DNA from: Doryteuthis pealeii
Taxonomy: Eukaryota > Mollusca > Cephalopoda > Myopsida > Loliginidae
Direction: 5' to 3'
DNA: 64,000 bases
NCBI GenBank assembly: GCA_023376005.1
Contig: CM042139.1
Location: 133,283,209 to 133,347,208, forward strand
Shown here: in pieces, positions 1-11,460 of the stretch
How the letters are laid out: every line of letters begins with the position of its first letter
Position numbering within the stretch: position 1 is the stretch's first letter
Program-made: the position numbers and the translations under genes
The notes under the pieces: model-generated
Database searches by the model: none
Seen by the model: only the letters and a program-made list of their open reading frames with translations
What the model was told of the DNA's origin: nothing

Positions 1-960
1 ATTTGACAAAGACATACCACGGATAAAAAAGAGGCAATCAGGGAACATTCGACGTAACGATGGGCAACTCCGATAGTCTGAAACCTTTGAACTGGTAGTA
101 ACATATGTACTAACCATATTAGCGGAATAATAGAAAACAAAATGACATGGGGATATATAGAGATGACTGTCTGATAGTACTAAGAAACAGCAACTGACAA
201 AAAACAGATAGAATCAGAAAACAAATTATGAAAATATTTAAACAAATAGGATTCAACATAGACATATAAATCAACCTAAACCAAACGAACGTCCTAGATA
301 TCACTTTCAACCTAGAAAAATCAACATGCAAACCATACAGAAAACCAAATTACACCCCACTTTACATAAACACCTTATCGAATCACCCATCCAACACAAT
401 TTTAAAAATCGCACACGGTTATCAGACAACTCATCAAACAACGCGACAGCATTAGCAAATACTGGATTTTCACCCCAAATGGACAACAAAAAATAAATAG
501 GCCCAGAATAATAATCTGGTTTAACCCACCATATAAAAATAACGTTAAAACAAACGTAAGCAAAATATTCATAAAACTAATAGACAAACATTTCCCTAAA
601 TCAAACAAACTACACAACATATTCAACAGAAACACACAAAAACTCGGCTACAGCTGCTCGGAAAACATGCTACAAATAATAAAGAAGCACAACAACAAAA
701 TATATAATACAACAAAAGCAACAAATGAACCCAAATGCAATGGCAAAAACAAACATGAGTTTCCTTTAAACAATTATTGCCTCCAAACTAGTATAGTATA
801 CCAAGCAACAGTACAATTCAAACAAAATACTGAAACATATACATCGGAACATGGGAGAAAAAAGAAGCTATGTGTTCACGAAATAAAATCTACACCAGCA
901 GAGGAGACAGATATTTTTACAGCAGAGATTACAGGGTTGTTGTCAGGAAAATGTTGTGTG
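1..960 (+). pseudogene. Penelope-like element reverse transcriptase, C-terminal part (copy 1)
   Basis: Not an open gene, but the pieces read in order across several plus-strand frames. The YRDD catalytic motif C lies at 156-167 (local reading MGIYRDDCLIV). At about 306-395 comes the conserved stretch FNLEKSTCKPYRKPN followed by PLYINTLSNHPS, typical of Penelope-like reverse transcriptases. A frameshift near 415 leads into RLSDNSSNN. From about 497 to 960 one frame stays open and includes IIIWFNPPYKNNVKTNVSK, LIDKHFPKS, and a Cys/His linker whose residues C-N-G-K..HEFPL..YCL..VYQATV precede the GIY-YIG nuclease in intact elements. The nuclease domain itself is not recognisable. Stops near 174 and 285 and the frameshifts show the element is dead. 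Family assignment is from recalled conserved motifs. Confidence 0.75.
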
Positions 961-999
961 TAATCCATCTTTCACCGGCTCGATTCGAAAGAATGATGA

Positions 1000-1130
1000 T
1001 GATTTGGTTATTTAATGCCAAAGCTATCCTTGTAGAACAGTAGTTGTACTTTTTAACACATATTTGGGAGGATAAGAGGGTTCTTAACTTTCGCAAGGTC
1101 ATTAGTCTGAAAGTTATTCAAACGGACGAG
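1000..1130 (+). repeat. Fragment of dispersed repeat family C
   Basis: The stretch beginning GGTTATTTAATGCCAAAG, then a copy of ATCCTTGTAGAA..CAGTAGTTGTACT, matches 28,045-28,140. It is the right half of the stem-loop head and the next ~80 bp of family C. Duplicated at about 47,047-47,180. Confidence 0.5.
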
Positions 1131-1231
1131 TTTCCAAAATGTGTTCTAAATATCGTTAAACTATTTAAGACATTGACACAACACATACGCATTTTAATAG
1201 TAATAAAAACAACAACAAAAATCACTTTAAG

Positions 1232-1545
1232 GATATTATTAATGCTTTCAGCAGCACCAGGTATTCCATTATCAGTCAGTGTGCTAAAACCTATAGCTGT
1301 CTAGAAGAAATTTTGTGTTCTCCAAATAAGCAACATTCTCGTAAAGTAATAAATGAGCAAATTTCTTTTACGCGAATTTCGCTTCAGATAATAAATAAGA
1401 ATTTTGTTAAGGATAATGAATAATCAAACTTCTCTTACGAGACTATAGGTTATTTCGAGAACACAAAATGTATTCTCGATAGCTATAGTTTTTAGCACTC
1501 GGATGATAATGAAACACCTGGTTCAGCTGAAAGCATTAATAATAT
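1232..1545. repeat. Foldback element (inverted repeat, arms ~110 bp)
   Basis: The left arm begins TATTATTAATGCTTTCAGC and ends in the TTTTGTGTTCTC region. The right arm is its imperfect reverse complement, ending GCTGAAAGCATTAATAATA. The centre is near 1,390. No coding sequence is visible inside. Non-autonomous foldback DNA or MITE-like element; transposase family not recognised. The same element is at 47,280-47,600 in the duplicated block. Confidence 0.75.
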
Positions 1546-2486
1546 ACTTTTTTTTTTTTTTTAACTGTGTTTCGTGAGTGTCAATTTCTTAAATAGTTCG
1601 TTTATATATATAATTTTTAGAAAGGATTCTTTATAGTGCGAGGTGGGTGATGAAAGGTTCACTGAAAATAAATTTTATCGCAGATGTCCGTTCTGGTATT
1701 TCTTGTCATTCGTTTCCAGATTAGTCACAAAAACCTCCCTGATTCTTTCACAAAAATTCCATTGATCGGTTCCATTAGGTATGATAAAATGGTACGTTAA
1801 ATTCCTTCTCGTTCATTGCAGGCACTTGAAGACATCCGCTTTGTACCAAACTTAAGTGGTTCGCCGTGTAAATGTTGTTACTTTGTTCGGTATTGAGATA
1901 GAACCTTTTTATTTTATTTTTATCCATTTCAAATAGACATTTTTTTCTATGTCTACTTTGTATTTATACATTTTTTTTTACCATTAACTAAGCTTTCTTT
2001 TTCCCTTCTTCGACGATTTCGACTAACGTTGCTTCCAGTTCTTTTCTTATTTTTTTCATCTTTTGTCCTTTTTCTCGTTTCTTAGAGTTACCTCTCTTGG
2101 TTATATTATTTTTAAATTAAATTCTGTTATTTCCTTTCTTTCTTTTTTATACAATGCTTAAAGCTCTTACAGTACTTCTCCAATTTTACGTTGTCTCACT
2201 TCTCCATTATCTTTTTCTTCCTCCTATAGCATCCACGATTAGCTTATTTTCCTGTATTTACGACACTTCCATTTCAGCCTTTCTTTCTCTATCTTCATAC
2301 TAGCTATATTTAGCTAAGTACAACACAAAGTCAAATAGAAGTACGTTAACAGAAGGAAAGCTTTATTACTTGAATTTTCAAGAAGGATAAGGATCTGTCC
2401 GTTGAAAAATATCTGCCAAGCTAAAAAGAAATGATAATATTAAATCCAAGTCTACCATGATCGGGTATAAAATAAGTAGACAAGTA
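1546..2486. other. No recognised feature, pyrimidine-rich
   Basis: Starts with poly-T, then AT-rich and CT-rich sequence (1,900-2,300). No repeat family or reading frame I can support. Duplicated at about 47,597-48,535. Confidence 0.5.
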
Positions 2487-2590
2487 TGCGCCATCCAGAG
2501 AGGATCTAACTCGCTGTTCAGTAGTAATGGATCTGTGAGACTAGCTTGCAAGCCATTTCACCACAATGGGAAAATAAGTATATCAGTCAT
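2487..2590 (-). repeat. Short tRNA-derived SINE fragment (family S3)
   Basis: Resembles 57,600-57,690: both hold, on the plus strand, a motif like TTCAGTAGTAATGGATCTG followed by GACTAGCTTGCAAGCCATT..ACCA. Reverse-complemented this looks like a tRNA-like head. Duplicated at about 48,537-48,640. Confidence 0.4.
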
Positions 2591-2612
2591 ATGGTAGGCT
2601 ACCAAGCGAAAC

Positions 2613-2935
2613 TTAGAATACACTAACCGTATCCTCTGCAGAGAGTAAGAACCCGCCAAAAAAGAGGGTCCTAGACATGACACTAATCTGAATCTGGTGA
2701 TGAGGTACCAGTTCTGGAGCTCTTGAGAGTGTGGTGCAACCCTTTATTCCCATTACTCCCAGTTCCACTCTGACTCGGAGTTGTGGGGTCATCAATGGGG
2801 AAAATCTATCTGTCTAAAAAATCATTTGTATCAGATAGGAATATTTGATATCATATAACCGGGAGAAAAACATTAAAGAAACAAAACAAAAAAATGTAAA
2901 ATATAAACGTACAATGTAAGCAATTCCTTAACCTC
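2613..2935. repeat. Dispersed repeat, contains family C 3' sequence
   Basis: 2,613-2,680 (CTGCAGAGAGTAAGAACCC..GGGTCCTAG) and 2,840-2,930 (TTTGATATCATATAACCG..AATATAAACGTACA) recur in shorter form at 3,640-3,800. The middle (2,690-2,790) matches, in minus orientation, the 3' part of family C seen at 58,305-58,395 (CCCATTACTCCCAG). Confidence 0.5.
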
Positions 2936-3022
2936 TAGGCATGAAATAACCTCAGACGGGTTAAAATACTGTTAAAATCGATCAATGAATCGATCAGGTA
3001 AATTCGTCTAGTATATTATATT

Positions 3023-3305
3023 ACCAACCCCTCCGCACGAGCAGGATGTGACACAAGGTCAATTTCTAAAGCGGAGTTTAACAGGTTTGAATTCAGAGTT
3101 TTCCATCTCTTAGACTGGTTACCTAGCCAAGGTTAAAGAGCCAATTCCGCCCTACCATTTACCCATAGCTGAGGAAGAATACTTGGATGTATACCTTTCC
3201 CAAGTGTATTAGCGCTATGTTAAGTTCAAACAGCCTCGTCCAGGATTTGAAATCGGGTCGACGAGTCCATTTCCTACCACTCAAACCATTACACCACGCG
3301 CCTCC
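3023..3305 (-). mobile_element. tRNA-derived SINE, family S1, with target-site duplication
   Basis: Read on the minus strand, the head resembles a tRNA, with an A-box like TGGTGTAATGG and a B-box like GTTCAAATCC in the family consensus. A unique body follows, then a tail CTCGTGCGGAGGGGTTGGTAA that runs into TA repeats. The insertion is flanked by AAATTCGTCTAGTATA at 3,000-3,015 and 3,306-3,321, a perfect 16-bp target-site duplication, which marks retrotransposition by borrowed LINE machinery. Diverged from other copies, so not recent. Confidence 0.88.
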
Positions 3306-3433
3306 AAATTCGTCTAGTATAGGATTACATTCGTTGAGCACCAATTGCGATCATATTCACTACATCAGTAAAATAGCCTAAGAGATTAAATTGCAAATAA
3401 TTGCGCAAATCTTGGTTTTGTTTATTTTTCTAA

Positions 3434-3470
3434 ATGATATATCAACTTCTTATGGGTTATTTAATACCAT
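3434..3470 (+). repeat. Degenerate family C stem-loop head
   Basis: ATGATATATCAACTTCTTATGGGTTATTTAATACCA has the spacing and most bases of the family C head. Duplicated near 49,482-49,520. Confidence 0.4.
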
Positions 3471-3797
3471 TTTGTTTGTAAATGACTGTAATAATTATAT
3501 TTCAATTGTCTATTACATTTTTAATTGCACTTTTTATTTACCTATAATCATTTCCTTGCACAGTTATATGATTCCTATACAATACTTATCATTTTCGAAC
3601 ATATCTATTTTACCGGTAGATTGAACCAGGACTGGGGCCTAGAGTACATTCACTTTATCTCCTGAAGAGAGTAAGATGACCCTCCACCACCACCAAAAAA
3701 AAGTGGGTCCTGGGTAGATAGGAAAACTTTATTTCATATAACCGTGTGCAAAATATTATTAAATTACACAAAAAGATGTAAATATAAACGTACACAC

Positions 3798-4067
3798 TTT
3801 GAATTCAAATCAGTTGTACTCCGCTTTAAAGAATTGATCTTGTGTCGCATACTGATTGTTGCAGAAACCTTGAGTAAATAGATGCTCAAATACGCACACA
3901 CTCATGTACTCACAACTATGGGTAAATAGTAGGGCGAACTAAGCTCTTCAACCTTGGTATGGCAACTGATCTAGGAGAAGGAAAAACTCTGAATTCAACT
4001 CTGGTGAACTCTGCTTAAAATTAACACTGTGTCACATCCTGCTCGTGTGGAGGAGTTGATAAAATAC
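3798..4067 (+). mobile_element. SINE S1, rearranged partial copy
   Basis: A short piece of the S1 body and tail (3,798-3,880, GTACTCCGCTTTAAAGAATTG) comes first. From 3,913 the S1 body (CTATGGGTAAATAGTAGGGC) runs to the tail at 4,067 (GAGTTGATAAA). The tRNA head is missing. Duplicated at about 49,846-50,113. Confidence 0.7.
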
Positions 4068-4489
4068 ACATATTCTCACTCAAGAACACACTCAAACACT
4101 TCAAAACGCACTCAACCATACACATACATTCTAAAAACTAATATATTCTAATATATAACTACGCAAACATATACATACATACATACAGACATACACGTTC
4201 ATATGATTTATAATACACATACACATATATACATATACACATACATACACAAAACATACAAATGTACATACCACTCTCTTTTCAAGACGCATACATGTAG
4301 ATAACTACTCAAAACACACAAACTTATATAATCACTCAAGTACACACGCGCAAACACTCAAAAACATAGCCACACACTTGCGCGCACATCCATTCTAACA
4401 CATACACATATAACAACGCAAACACACACTCATATAAACATACATATATTCACATATATGCTCTCTGACACATATACTTTTATATATTT
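4068..4489. repeat. Degenerate CA/TACA-rich simple repeat
   Basis: Loose repeats of ACACTCAAAAACATA and ACATACATA units. With 4,732-5,090 this forms one low-complexity tract interrupted by a SINE. Duplicated at about 50,114-50,536 and 50,778-51,120. Confidence 0.7.
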
Positions 4490-4731
4490 ACCAACCCCTC
4501 CGCACGAGCAGGGTGCGACACAAGGTCAATTTCTTAAGCGGAGTTTAAACAGGTTTGAATTCAGAGTTTTCTCTCTCCTAGACTAGTTACCTATAGCTGG
4601 AGGGAGAATTTGATTCATACCTTTCCCAGGGTATTAGCGTAATCTGAAATGCAAGCAGCTTCGTCCAGGAATTGAACTCGGGTCAACAAGTCCATTTCCT
4701 ACGACTCTAACCATTAGACCACGTGCTTCCA
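4490..4731 (-). mobile_element. SINE S1 inside the CA-rich tract
   Basis: Tail, body and tRNA-like head in minus orientation. The flanks CACATATACTTTTATATA (left) and CACATACACTTATATA (right) look like a decayed target-site duplication. Duplicated at 50,537-50,777. Confidence 0.8.
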
Positions 4732-5090
4732 CATACACTTATATACTTCTGACACACGCACATACACATATATGCATGTAAATACATATAGACACCGACA
4801 GGCATACATATATACATGCATCTCTATTTTTCAAGTGCATTCAAGACATGCAGAGAACTACTCAACCATCCACACACTCATATATTCACTCAAGCGTACA
4901 TACGCAAACATTTAAAAAGCACACATATATGCAAACACTCAAAAACATACCCACACACTTACACACAGAACACCTCTAACACATGCACATATAACTACAC
5001 AAAACACATATGTACGCTGATGCTCTCTAGTACACACATATACATACATAGACACATAGACACAGACATATACGTAGATCTTTTTCAAGT

Positions 5091-6250
5091 ACATTTTATA
5101 CTTTTAACTTTTCTTTTCTTTTTCCTTTATATTTCCTTTATCATTTTTTTTGTGTTTTTTTTTTTTTTTAGTAATGAATAAATTCAGTTTAATATCAATA
5201 AGGATAATTCCTTTGAAAGCTTTTAGATACTAAATTAACATTTGATTTTCTTAATTCTTTTTATTAATTGCTTTCTCGTTCGAGGGCTTTTAAGTTGTGT
5301 AGATTTAAGTACATGTTCCATTGAATCTTTCTTTTTTAATTTTTTTTTCAATTCATTTCATCTTCCTTATTCTATACAACTGATTCAGCCTTAAAGTAGA
5401 AACTTTTTTCTCTTCTTTTTCTTTCTGAAGAATAGAAAAAGTCCAAAGCTAAATATATTCAATTTTTTTTTTCAAGTTCTTAAACAGCGCATTTTTCCGT
5501 GCAACCTGAAATAGGACCAATCATGACATTTTTTCTTTCTTTCGGTTTTTTTCCTTTCTTTTCTAAAGTCAGTTTTAAAGAATCCTTTGAGAGAAGAAGA
5601 CATTGAGTCTTTTGTGGCTATATTTTCTTAAATATGAGAACTGGCCGTGTGCACCCGGGGCAGGATTTGCAAATAGGAACTTTCTTTCACATTTATCTTA
5701 GAAGATCAATGACATTTTTTCTTTTCTGTCAAATCAATAAGAAGTCAAAACTGAAGACACCTGAAGTGATATCAAATGTAAACTTCGTGATGCCGTTATT
5801 TTTTTGGGGGGGAGGCTTTTTTTCAAATTCTTGAATAAATATTTCAATGAAAAAATATGAAATATAAATAAGCAAAAATTAAAATGGCTCATAAAATTGA
5901 ATAGATGAAAATGTGAGATTTCTATTAGCGACAAATTTATATTATGAATTTGAAGAAGATCAAAAATGGAAGTGATATGAAATGTTTGCTTGTTCAATGT
6001 TTGAAGTTTCTGTTACCAGATTTTGTAAAAACGTTAATCTTTGCAATTATGAGCTTCCATAGTTTTCAAAAGAAAAAAAAACTTTCTCACGATGTAGTAG
6101 TCACTGTATTTGCCAGCAAATAAGACGCGCATTTTACAATAATATCTGAGATACTGTCACTCAAAGCAACTGATCCAAGCCCAATAGCTGACCATTCCGA
6201 GAAATACAAATTTGAAAGTTTTGTGTATTCCTGTGTGTGGGTGTGTGGGG
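5091..6250. other. No recognised feature, T-rich
   Basis: AT-rich, with many T and TTTC runs. Nothing recognisable on either strand. Duplicated at about 51,120-52,280. Confidence 0.5.
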
Positions 6251-6254
6251 TGTG

Positions 6255-6257
6255 TGC

Positions 6258-6304
<47 letters not shown>

Positions 6305-6375
6305 GTTCGAGCGCGCGTGTGTGTGTGTTCGAGCGCGCGTGTGTGTGTGTTCTAGCGCGCGCGTGTGTGTGCGTA
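6255..6375. repeat. (TG)n microsatellite with CG-rich interruptions
   Basis: TG repeat broken by GAGCGCGCG blocks. The duplicate at 52,285-52,420 has a different repeat pattern. Long spurious His/Thr frames arise here. Confidence 0.9.
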
Positions 6376-6446
6376 CGTGATTTTGGGGCTGTCTTTTAGG
6401 TTTTTTTCGAATGTTCATCTTATATGATCGTAAATATACATATTTA

Positions 6447-6675
6447 TCCAACACCTCTGCACGAGCAGGATGTGACACATGGCCAATTTCTTAAGTGGAG
6501 TTTAACAGTTTGAATTCAGAGTTTTCCTTCTCCTAGACGAGTTGCCTAAAGAGCCCAGTCTGCCCTACTATTTCCCACAGCCGGAAAGAGAATAGTTGTA
6601 TGCATACCTTTCCCAGGGTATTAATGCTATGTGAAATGCAAGCCTCGTCCCGGATTTAAACTCGTCTCACTGTAT
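6447..6675 (-). mobile_element. SINE S1, truncated in the tRNA head
   Basis: Minus orientation: tail (CACGAGCAGGATGTGACACA on the plus strand), body and part of the B-box region (GATTTAAACTCGTC). The rest of the head is missing. Duplicated at 52,490-52,718. Confidence 0.75.
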
Positions 6676-7163
6676 CTATTCGACGATGATTGCAAATATA
6701 CTAACTTATTTACCTGGAATATTTGTCTGTTGTGGCAGTAGAAATGAATCAGCTCAGCTCCAAATGGTCTTCTCCTTTGACAGGATCTGTCCCCACGTAG
6801 GAGGTTTGCTCCCCATGGAGTCCCCACATGGGATTTGAATATATACCTACAGCAACTTTCTGACCGAAAAAATTATCGATCACTAGCCAAGTAAATTATC
6901 AGTAAAATCACGCTCTCTGCAGGGTTAGAATACACCGACTGCACCTCAGCAGAAGGGTAAAATCCCTTCAATGGGGCCACCTGTTGGATGTGGGTGGGGA
7001 TCTGTACCCGTGATGCTCAAGGATAGAATCCTGGTGGCCAAGCAGTCTATGACCTGCAACACTCCACTTTGGCTTTTACTTAGGGACGGTCGGAGAGGCC
7101 CGCTCTGATCATTCGGAATAAGAAAAAAAAGGGAAGAAACAAATAAAAGGAAAGTATAGGAGA
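6676..7163. repeat. Probable dispersed repeat of unknown type
   Basis: Moderate GC, unlike its neighbours. The block GACGGTCGGAGAGGCCC at 7,084-7,100 recurs in diverged form in both palindrome arms (38,865-38,900 and 39,605-39,650), and CTCTGCAG near 6,912 resembles 2,635. Probably the end of an old transposable element, family not recognised. Duplicated at 52,720-53,207. Confidence 0.4.
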
Positions 7164-7252
7164 AACAAAAACGAAGAGCAGAAGAAGAAGAAGAAGAAGA
7201 AGAAGAAGAAGAAGAAGAAGAAGAAGAAGAAGAAGAAGAAGAAGAAGAAGAA
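7164..7252. repeat. (AAG)n microsatellite
   Basis: About 30 AAG units. The duplicate at 53,221-53,297 is slightly shorter. Confidence 0.95.
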
Positions 7253-7411
7253 ACATGAGAGGGAAATGAAGAAACAAAGACAGAGGGATGACGAAGAAAT
7301 GGTGAGGGAAATGAAGAAGAAAGCACAAAAAGAAGAATGAAGAAGAAATGAAGAAGGGAATGAAGAAGCACGAACAGAGAGATGTAGAAATCATGGAGAG
7401 AGGAATAAAGT

Positions 7412-8970
7412 TCCTGTTTTCTTTTTGTAATTCTTGTTTGTTTTTTTTCTTTTTGTAATTCTGTTTTTCTTTTTTTTTCTTTCTGTAATTCTTGTTTCTT
7501 TCTTCTTTTTCTTTCTGTAATTCTTGTTTCTTTCTTTCTTTTTTTTGTAATTCTTGTTTCTTTCTTTCTTTTTGTAATTCTTGTTTCCTTCTTTTTTTCT
7601 TTCTGTAATTCTTGTGTCTTTCTTTCTTTTTCTTTTGTAATTCTTGTTTCTTTCTTTCTTTTTCTTTTTGTATTTCTTGTTTCTTTCTTTCTTTTTGTAA
7701 TTCTTGTTTCCTTCTTTTTTTCTTTCTGTAATTCTTGTTTCTTTCTTTCTTTTTCTTTTTTGTAATTCTTGTTTCTTTCTTTCTTTTTCTTTTTGTAATT
7801 CTTGTTTCTTTCTTTCTTTTTGTAATTCTTGTTTCCTTCTTTTTTTTCTTTCTGTAATTCTTGTGTCTTTCTTTCTTTTTTCTTCTGTAATTCTTGTTTC
7901 TTTCTTTCTTTTCTTTTTGCAATTTTGTTTCTTTCTTTCTTTTCTTTTTGTAATTCTTGTTTCTTTCTTTCTTTTTCTTGTTTCCTTTCTTTTTCTTTTT
8001 TCTTGTAATTCTTGTGTCTTTCTTCTTTTTCTTTCTGTAATTCTTGTGTCTTTTCTTTCTTTTTCTTTCTGTAATTCTTGTTTCTTCTTTCTTTTTTCTT
8101 TTTTGTAATTCTTGTTTCTTTCTTCTTTTCTTTTCTGTAATTCTTGTCTTTCTTTCTTTTTCTTTCTGTAATTCTTGCTGTCTTCTTCTTTTTCTTTCTG
8201 TAATTCTTGTGTCTTCTTCTTTCGTAATTCTTTCTTTCTTTCTTTCTTTCTGTAATTCTTGTGTCTTCTTTCTTTTTTCTTTCTGTATTCTTGTGTCTTT
8301 CTTCTTTTTCTTTCTGTAATTCTTGTGTATTTCTTTCTTTTCTTTCTGAATCTTGTTTCTTTCTTCTCTTTTCTTTTTGTAATTCTGTTTCTTTCTTCTT
8401 TTTCTTTCCTGTATTCTTCTTTCTTCTTTTTCTTTCTGTATTCTTGTGTCTTTCTTTCTTTTTCTTTCTGTAATTCTTGCTGTCTTTTCTTTCTTTTCTT
8501 TCTGTATTCTTGTGTCTTTCTTTCTTTTTCTTTCTGTAATTCTTGGTTCTTTCTTTCTTTTTTCTTTCTGTAATCTTGTTTGTTTTCTTTCCTTTTTCTT
8601 TTTGCAATTTTTGTTTCTTTTTGTTTTTTCTACTTTCTCTTTTTTGTAATCTGTTTCTTCTTCTTTTCATTTTGTAATTCTTGTTTTCTTTTTTTTTCTT
8701 ATTCTTCTTTTTTCTTTTTCTTTTTCGTAATTCTGTATTTTTTCTTTTTATTTCTTTTTTGTAATTTCTTGTTTTTTCTTTTTTCTTTCTTTTTGTAATT
8801 CTTTGTTTTTCTTTTTTTTTTTTCTTTCTTTTCTTTTCTTTTCTTTTTCGTAATTGTTGTTTTTTTTCTTTTATTTTTTTTGTAATCTTGTTTCTTTCTT
8901 TTTTTCTTTTCATTTTGTAATTACTGCTTCTTTTTTTTTTTTTCTTTTTTTTTTTTGTAATTCTTGTTTT
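7412..8970. repeat. Pyrimidine-rich minisatellite, copy 1 (~1.56 kb)
   Basis: Tandem units of roughly 30-38 bp: TGTAATTCTTG followed by a variable run of TTTC/TTTTC. The phase is kept by the TGTAATTCTTG anchor. Its minus strand gives a long Lys/Arg/Glu-rich frame with no real protein character. The copy at 53,458-54,727 is about 290 bp shorter. Confidence 0.93.
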
Positions 8971-9480
8971 TAGAGAGTTGCACTGTAAAGAGTGCCTTTA
9001 AGATAAGTTCACAATAACGTGTTATTTTAATCTAATTCACCAGTAAGATTGATTTTCTTCTTCTGGTTCCAAGAAATAAAAATGAATTTGTGATTGTCAA
9101 TCTCTAATGACAGTAAAAAACAGACTGAGAGAGAATAGTTTTCTTTGTCGCGTAAACTTCAATAACTTAAACAGCGCATTTTAAATAACCAAACTGCAGT
9201 GGAATTTCCGATTAAACAAATGATATATTTAAACCTGAGGTTATATTTTGAATAGAGTTTATGTACTAAACTATATTAACATATGTACACGAGTAGCGAC
9301 AATAAACATTACAATTAACCTTCGATCTTCAATATATCTTATGTAATGATTCACATCATTTTATTTATCTTATTCATCATAATTTTGCAAAAATGGGTTA
9401 ACCCCAGATTGACAGGTAAAACACTTCGGATGCTTTAAATTTATAAATTTGGAGATATAACGCTTTTTAGCGCCTAAATC
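8971..9480. other. No recognised feature
   Basis: AT-rich unique sequence at the right of the duplicated block. Compared with 54,728-55,215, copy 1 shows frequent single-base gains and losses. Confidence 0.5.
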
Positions 9481-9487
9481 TTAACGA

Positions 9488-9685
9488 TATATACTATATA
9501 TATATATATTATATATTTTATATAATAAATATAAGTATAGAGAGAGAGAGAGAGAGAGAGATCAACATCTGAGATAGATAGAATAGATAGGTCAGATAGA
9601 TATCGAATAATCTAAGATCGATCGATAGATAGATAGATAGAAAAGTACTACGAAGATAGATAGATTAGATAGATAGATGATTAAC
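9488..9685. repeat. (TA)n, (GA)n and (GATA)n cluster
   Basis: TA run, AG run (9,540-9,562), then interrupted GATA repeats. The cleaner duplicate lies at 55,230-55,425 and has a longer TA tract. Confidence 0.9.
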
Positions 9686-9895
9686 TAAAATCATACTATT
9701 AGTCTTTGATGTATTGTTTGATCGCCCTTTAATTTTGCTAAAAGCTAGCGTTTCGTTGCAGTTAAATTTGTTTCTTTAATATCTTCATTGTTACGCCATA
9801 CTTTTGTCTACGTTTATTCTACGGAGAGAGAGAGGGAATGGAGAAGGAAAGGAAGAGAGAAGATTATAAAGAAAAGCAAGAAAATTTGGTATAAT

Positions 9896-10330
9896 CTAAT
9901 TTAAACAGGGTTCCTTATTTACGGCAAGAATAATAGAAAAAATACCCACAGAGATGGATAGATATATAGATAAAAACTGAGATGGATACAGACAGTGATA
10001 GATCTGGGCTCCTGGTTGGGATAGTGTGATCGTATTTATCTCGAAGTCCCAGAGAATTCTATGCATTTCATTCTCAAGAACATATTCTGGTTTATGCATA
10101 TAGCATTTTGTTGTATGGTCAAAATTGGATTTTTTGCATAAATACCAGTGGATCACCTTCCCAACCAGTCATGCCGAGCTTTGTATTCCCGTTGTGCTAG
10201 TTTGCTATATTTACTAAATACATAATTTACAGTCTCATCTCTGTCACCACATACTCTACATGTACTGTTTTGTTGTGTTTTATCAATTTTTGCTTTGATA
10301 TAATTTCTTGAGTAGAGTCATAAATTATCT
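9896..10330 (-). pseudogene. Non-LTR retrotransposon C-terminal relic with Cys/His knuckle
   Basis: Minus-strand reading from about 10,325: IDKTQQNSTCRVCGDRDET, then KLAQREYKARHDWLGR. After a one-base frameshift at about 10,157 it continues VIHWYLCKKSN, YMHKPEYVLENEMHRILWDF and QPGAQIYH. The CxxC...HD pattern followed by a charged W-rich block resembles the zinc knuckle and restriction-like-endonuclease region at the C-terminus of R2-superfamily-like elements. The clade is an inference. The frameshift and a missing upstream reverse transcriptase show a dead, truncated copy. The 30,119 fragment shares the RHDW(V/L)GR and WDFEI motifs. Confidence 0.65.
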
Positions 10331-11226
10331 TGTTTTAGTAAAAAATAATTTATTCATAGATAATTAAGTGAAATAAAATGGAACTTAATCCGACAGTGTG
10401 AATTTGATATATTGAAAAAAAAACAAAAGATGTTTACAAAGCATGGGATCATCAGAAGAGAATGTGCAAACCGTACGGTTTTAAAAAGCAACATCGCCCC
10501 CCCTCCCCTCACTGATGTGAGGACCCTCGAATATCTGCATCGACCGCACGTGGATCGGTCTTCAACAAAAATAAGACGGGATGAATGACGTTTGCAAAAC
10601 AGAACGCTGCTAGTCAAAAGTTGGTATTTAAAAAAAAAAAAAATGCGCTGTCTGTATTAAAAATAAAATGAATTTTATTTAAAAGATGAATTACCTTCTA
10701 TCAATAGTATATTCGTTATTATTTTGAATCATATCTTTTCATTTACCGTGTTAGCGTGTTGATTTCTCTAAAGTAAAATTCAGCTGTTTTCAAGCTCAAG
10801 AGATTTTCCACAAATGTTTTCACCTGATCTTCTTGAGAAATCTTTTTGTCATTCTAAGAATGAAAAAAAAAGATGAAAATCACTTAGTGCAACGTCTGTT
10901 GAATATGGTGGACACACATATCCAATATTTCTTCCTGCATGTCGCTTTGCATATCATGGAGAAGCAAAAACGTTTTTCCTATAGACGAATAAAAAAAAAA
11001 TGCAAATTAGTCCAGGTGTTAAGTTGCTGGATGGGTGAAAATCACTCGCGTGCCAGATGTGGCCCGCGGGCTAGGGATTAATTTTTTTTTTACCAGTTTC
11101 AGGATTAAATATGTATGTTATGCATTGAACATATGAGGAACAAAGGAAAGTATTACTGACAGAAAAGAGCTACAGTTTTTATAATTTATTTTAAAATCCT
11201 TAGTATAAATGACAAACTTATAGGTA
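10331..11226. other. No recognised feature
   Basis: AT-rich. A short GC-rich patch at 10,495-10,560 and GTGGCCCGCGGGCTAGG at 11,057-11,073 hint at a decayed DNA transposon end (hAT-like ends often look so), but nothing more supports it. Confidence 0.35.
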
Positions 11227-11460
11227 GGAAGCGCGTGGTGTAATGGTTAAAGTCACAGGAAATGGACTCATCGCCCCAAATCCTGGACGTGGTAATTGCA
11301 TTTCATTTAGCGCTAATACCCTTGAGAAAGGTATGAATCCTACTCTCCCTCAGCTATGGGTAAATAGTAGGGCAGACTGGGCTATTTAACCTTGGTTAGG
11401 CAACCGGTCTAGGAGAGGGAAAACTCTGAATTCAAACCTGCTGAACTCCGCTTAAGAAAT

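Larger units (their letters stand above)
1..9862. repeat. Long direct duplication, copy 1
   Basis: The whole interval recurs at 46,048-55,604. Position 1 aligns to 46,048 and the offset stays near 46,045 up to the minisatellite at 7.4 kb. Up to about 6.9 kb the differences I can see are mostly 1-3 base indels in homopolymers or dinucleotide runs, with few substitutions. From about 9.0 kb to the breakpoint copy 1 becomes noisier. The right breakpoint lies in a GA-rich tract (9,850-9,862 against 55,595-55,604), after which the two sequences are unrelated. The left edge is cut by the window. Either a recent segmental duplication or a false assembly duplication. Confidence 0.93.

Noticed and set aside
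6946..8913. 655-codon minus-strand open frame rich in Lys, Arg, Glu and Gln
   Set aside because: It is the complement of the TTTC/TGTAATTCTTG minisatellite. Stops are absent only because of repeat composition, and the duplicated copy has a different length and frame.
7412..8970. CRISPR-like spacing (short repeat, variable spacer)
   Set aside because: The repeat is 11 bp and the spacers are only TTTC variants in a eukaryotic minisatellite.
11040..11075. hAT transposon terminus (GTGGCCCGCGGGC)
   Set aside because: A single short GC-rich word with no partner end, target duplication or transposase.
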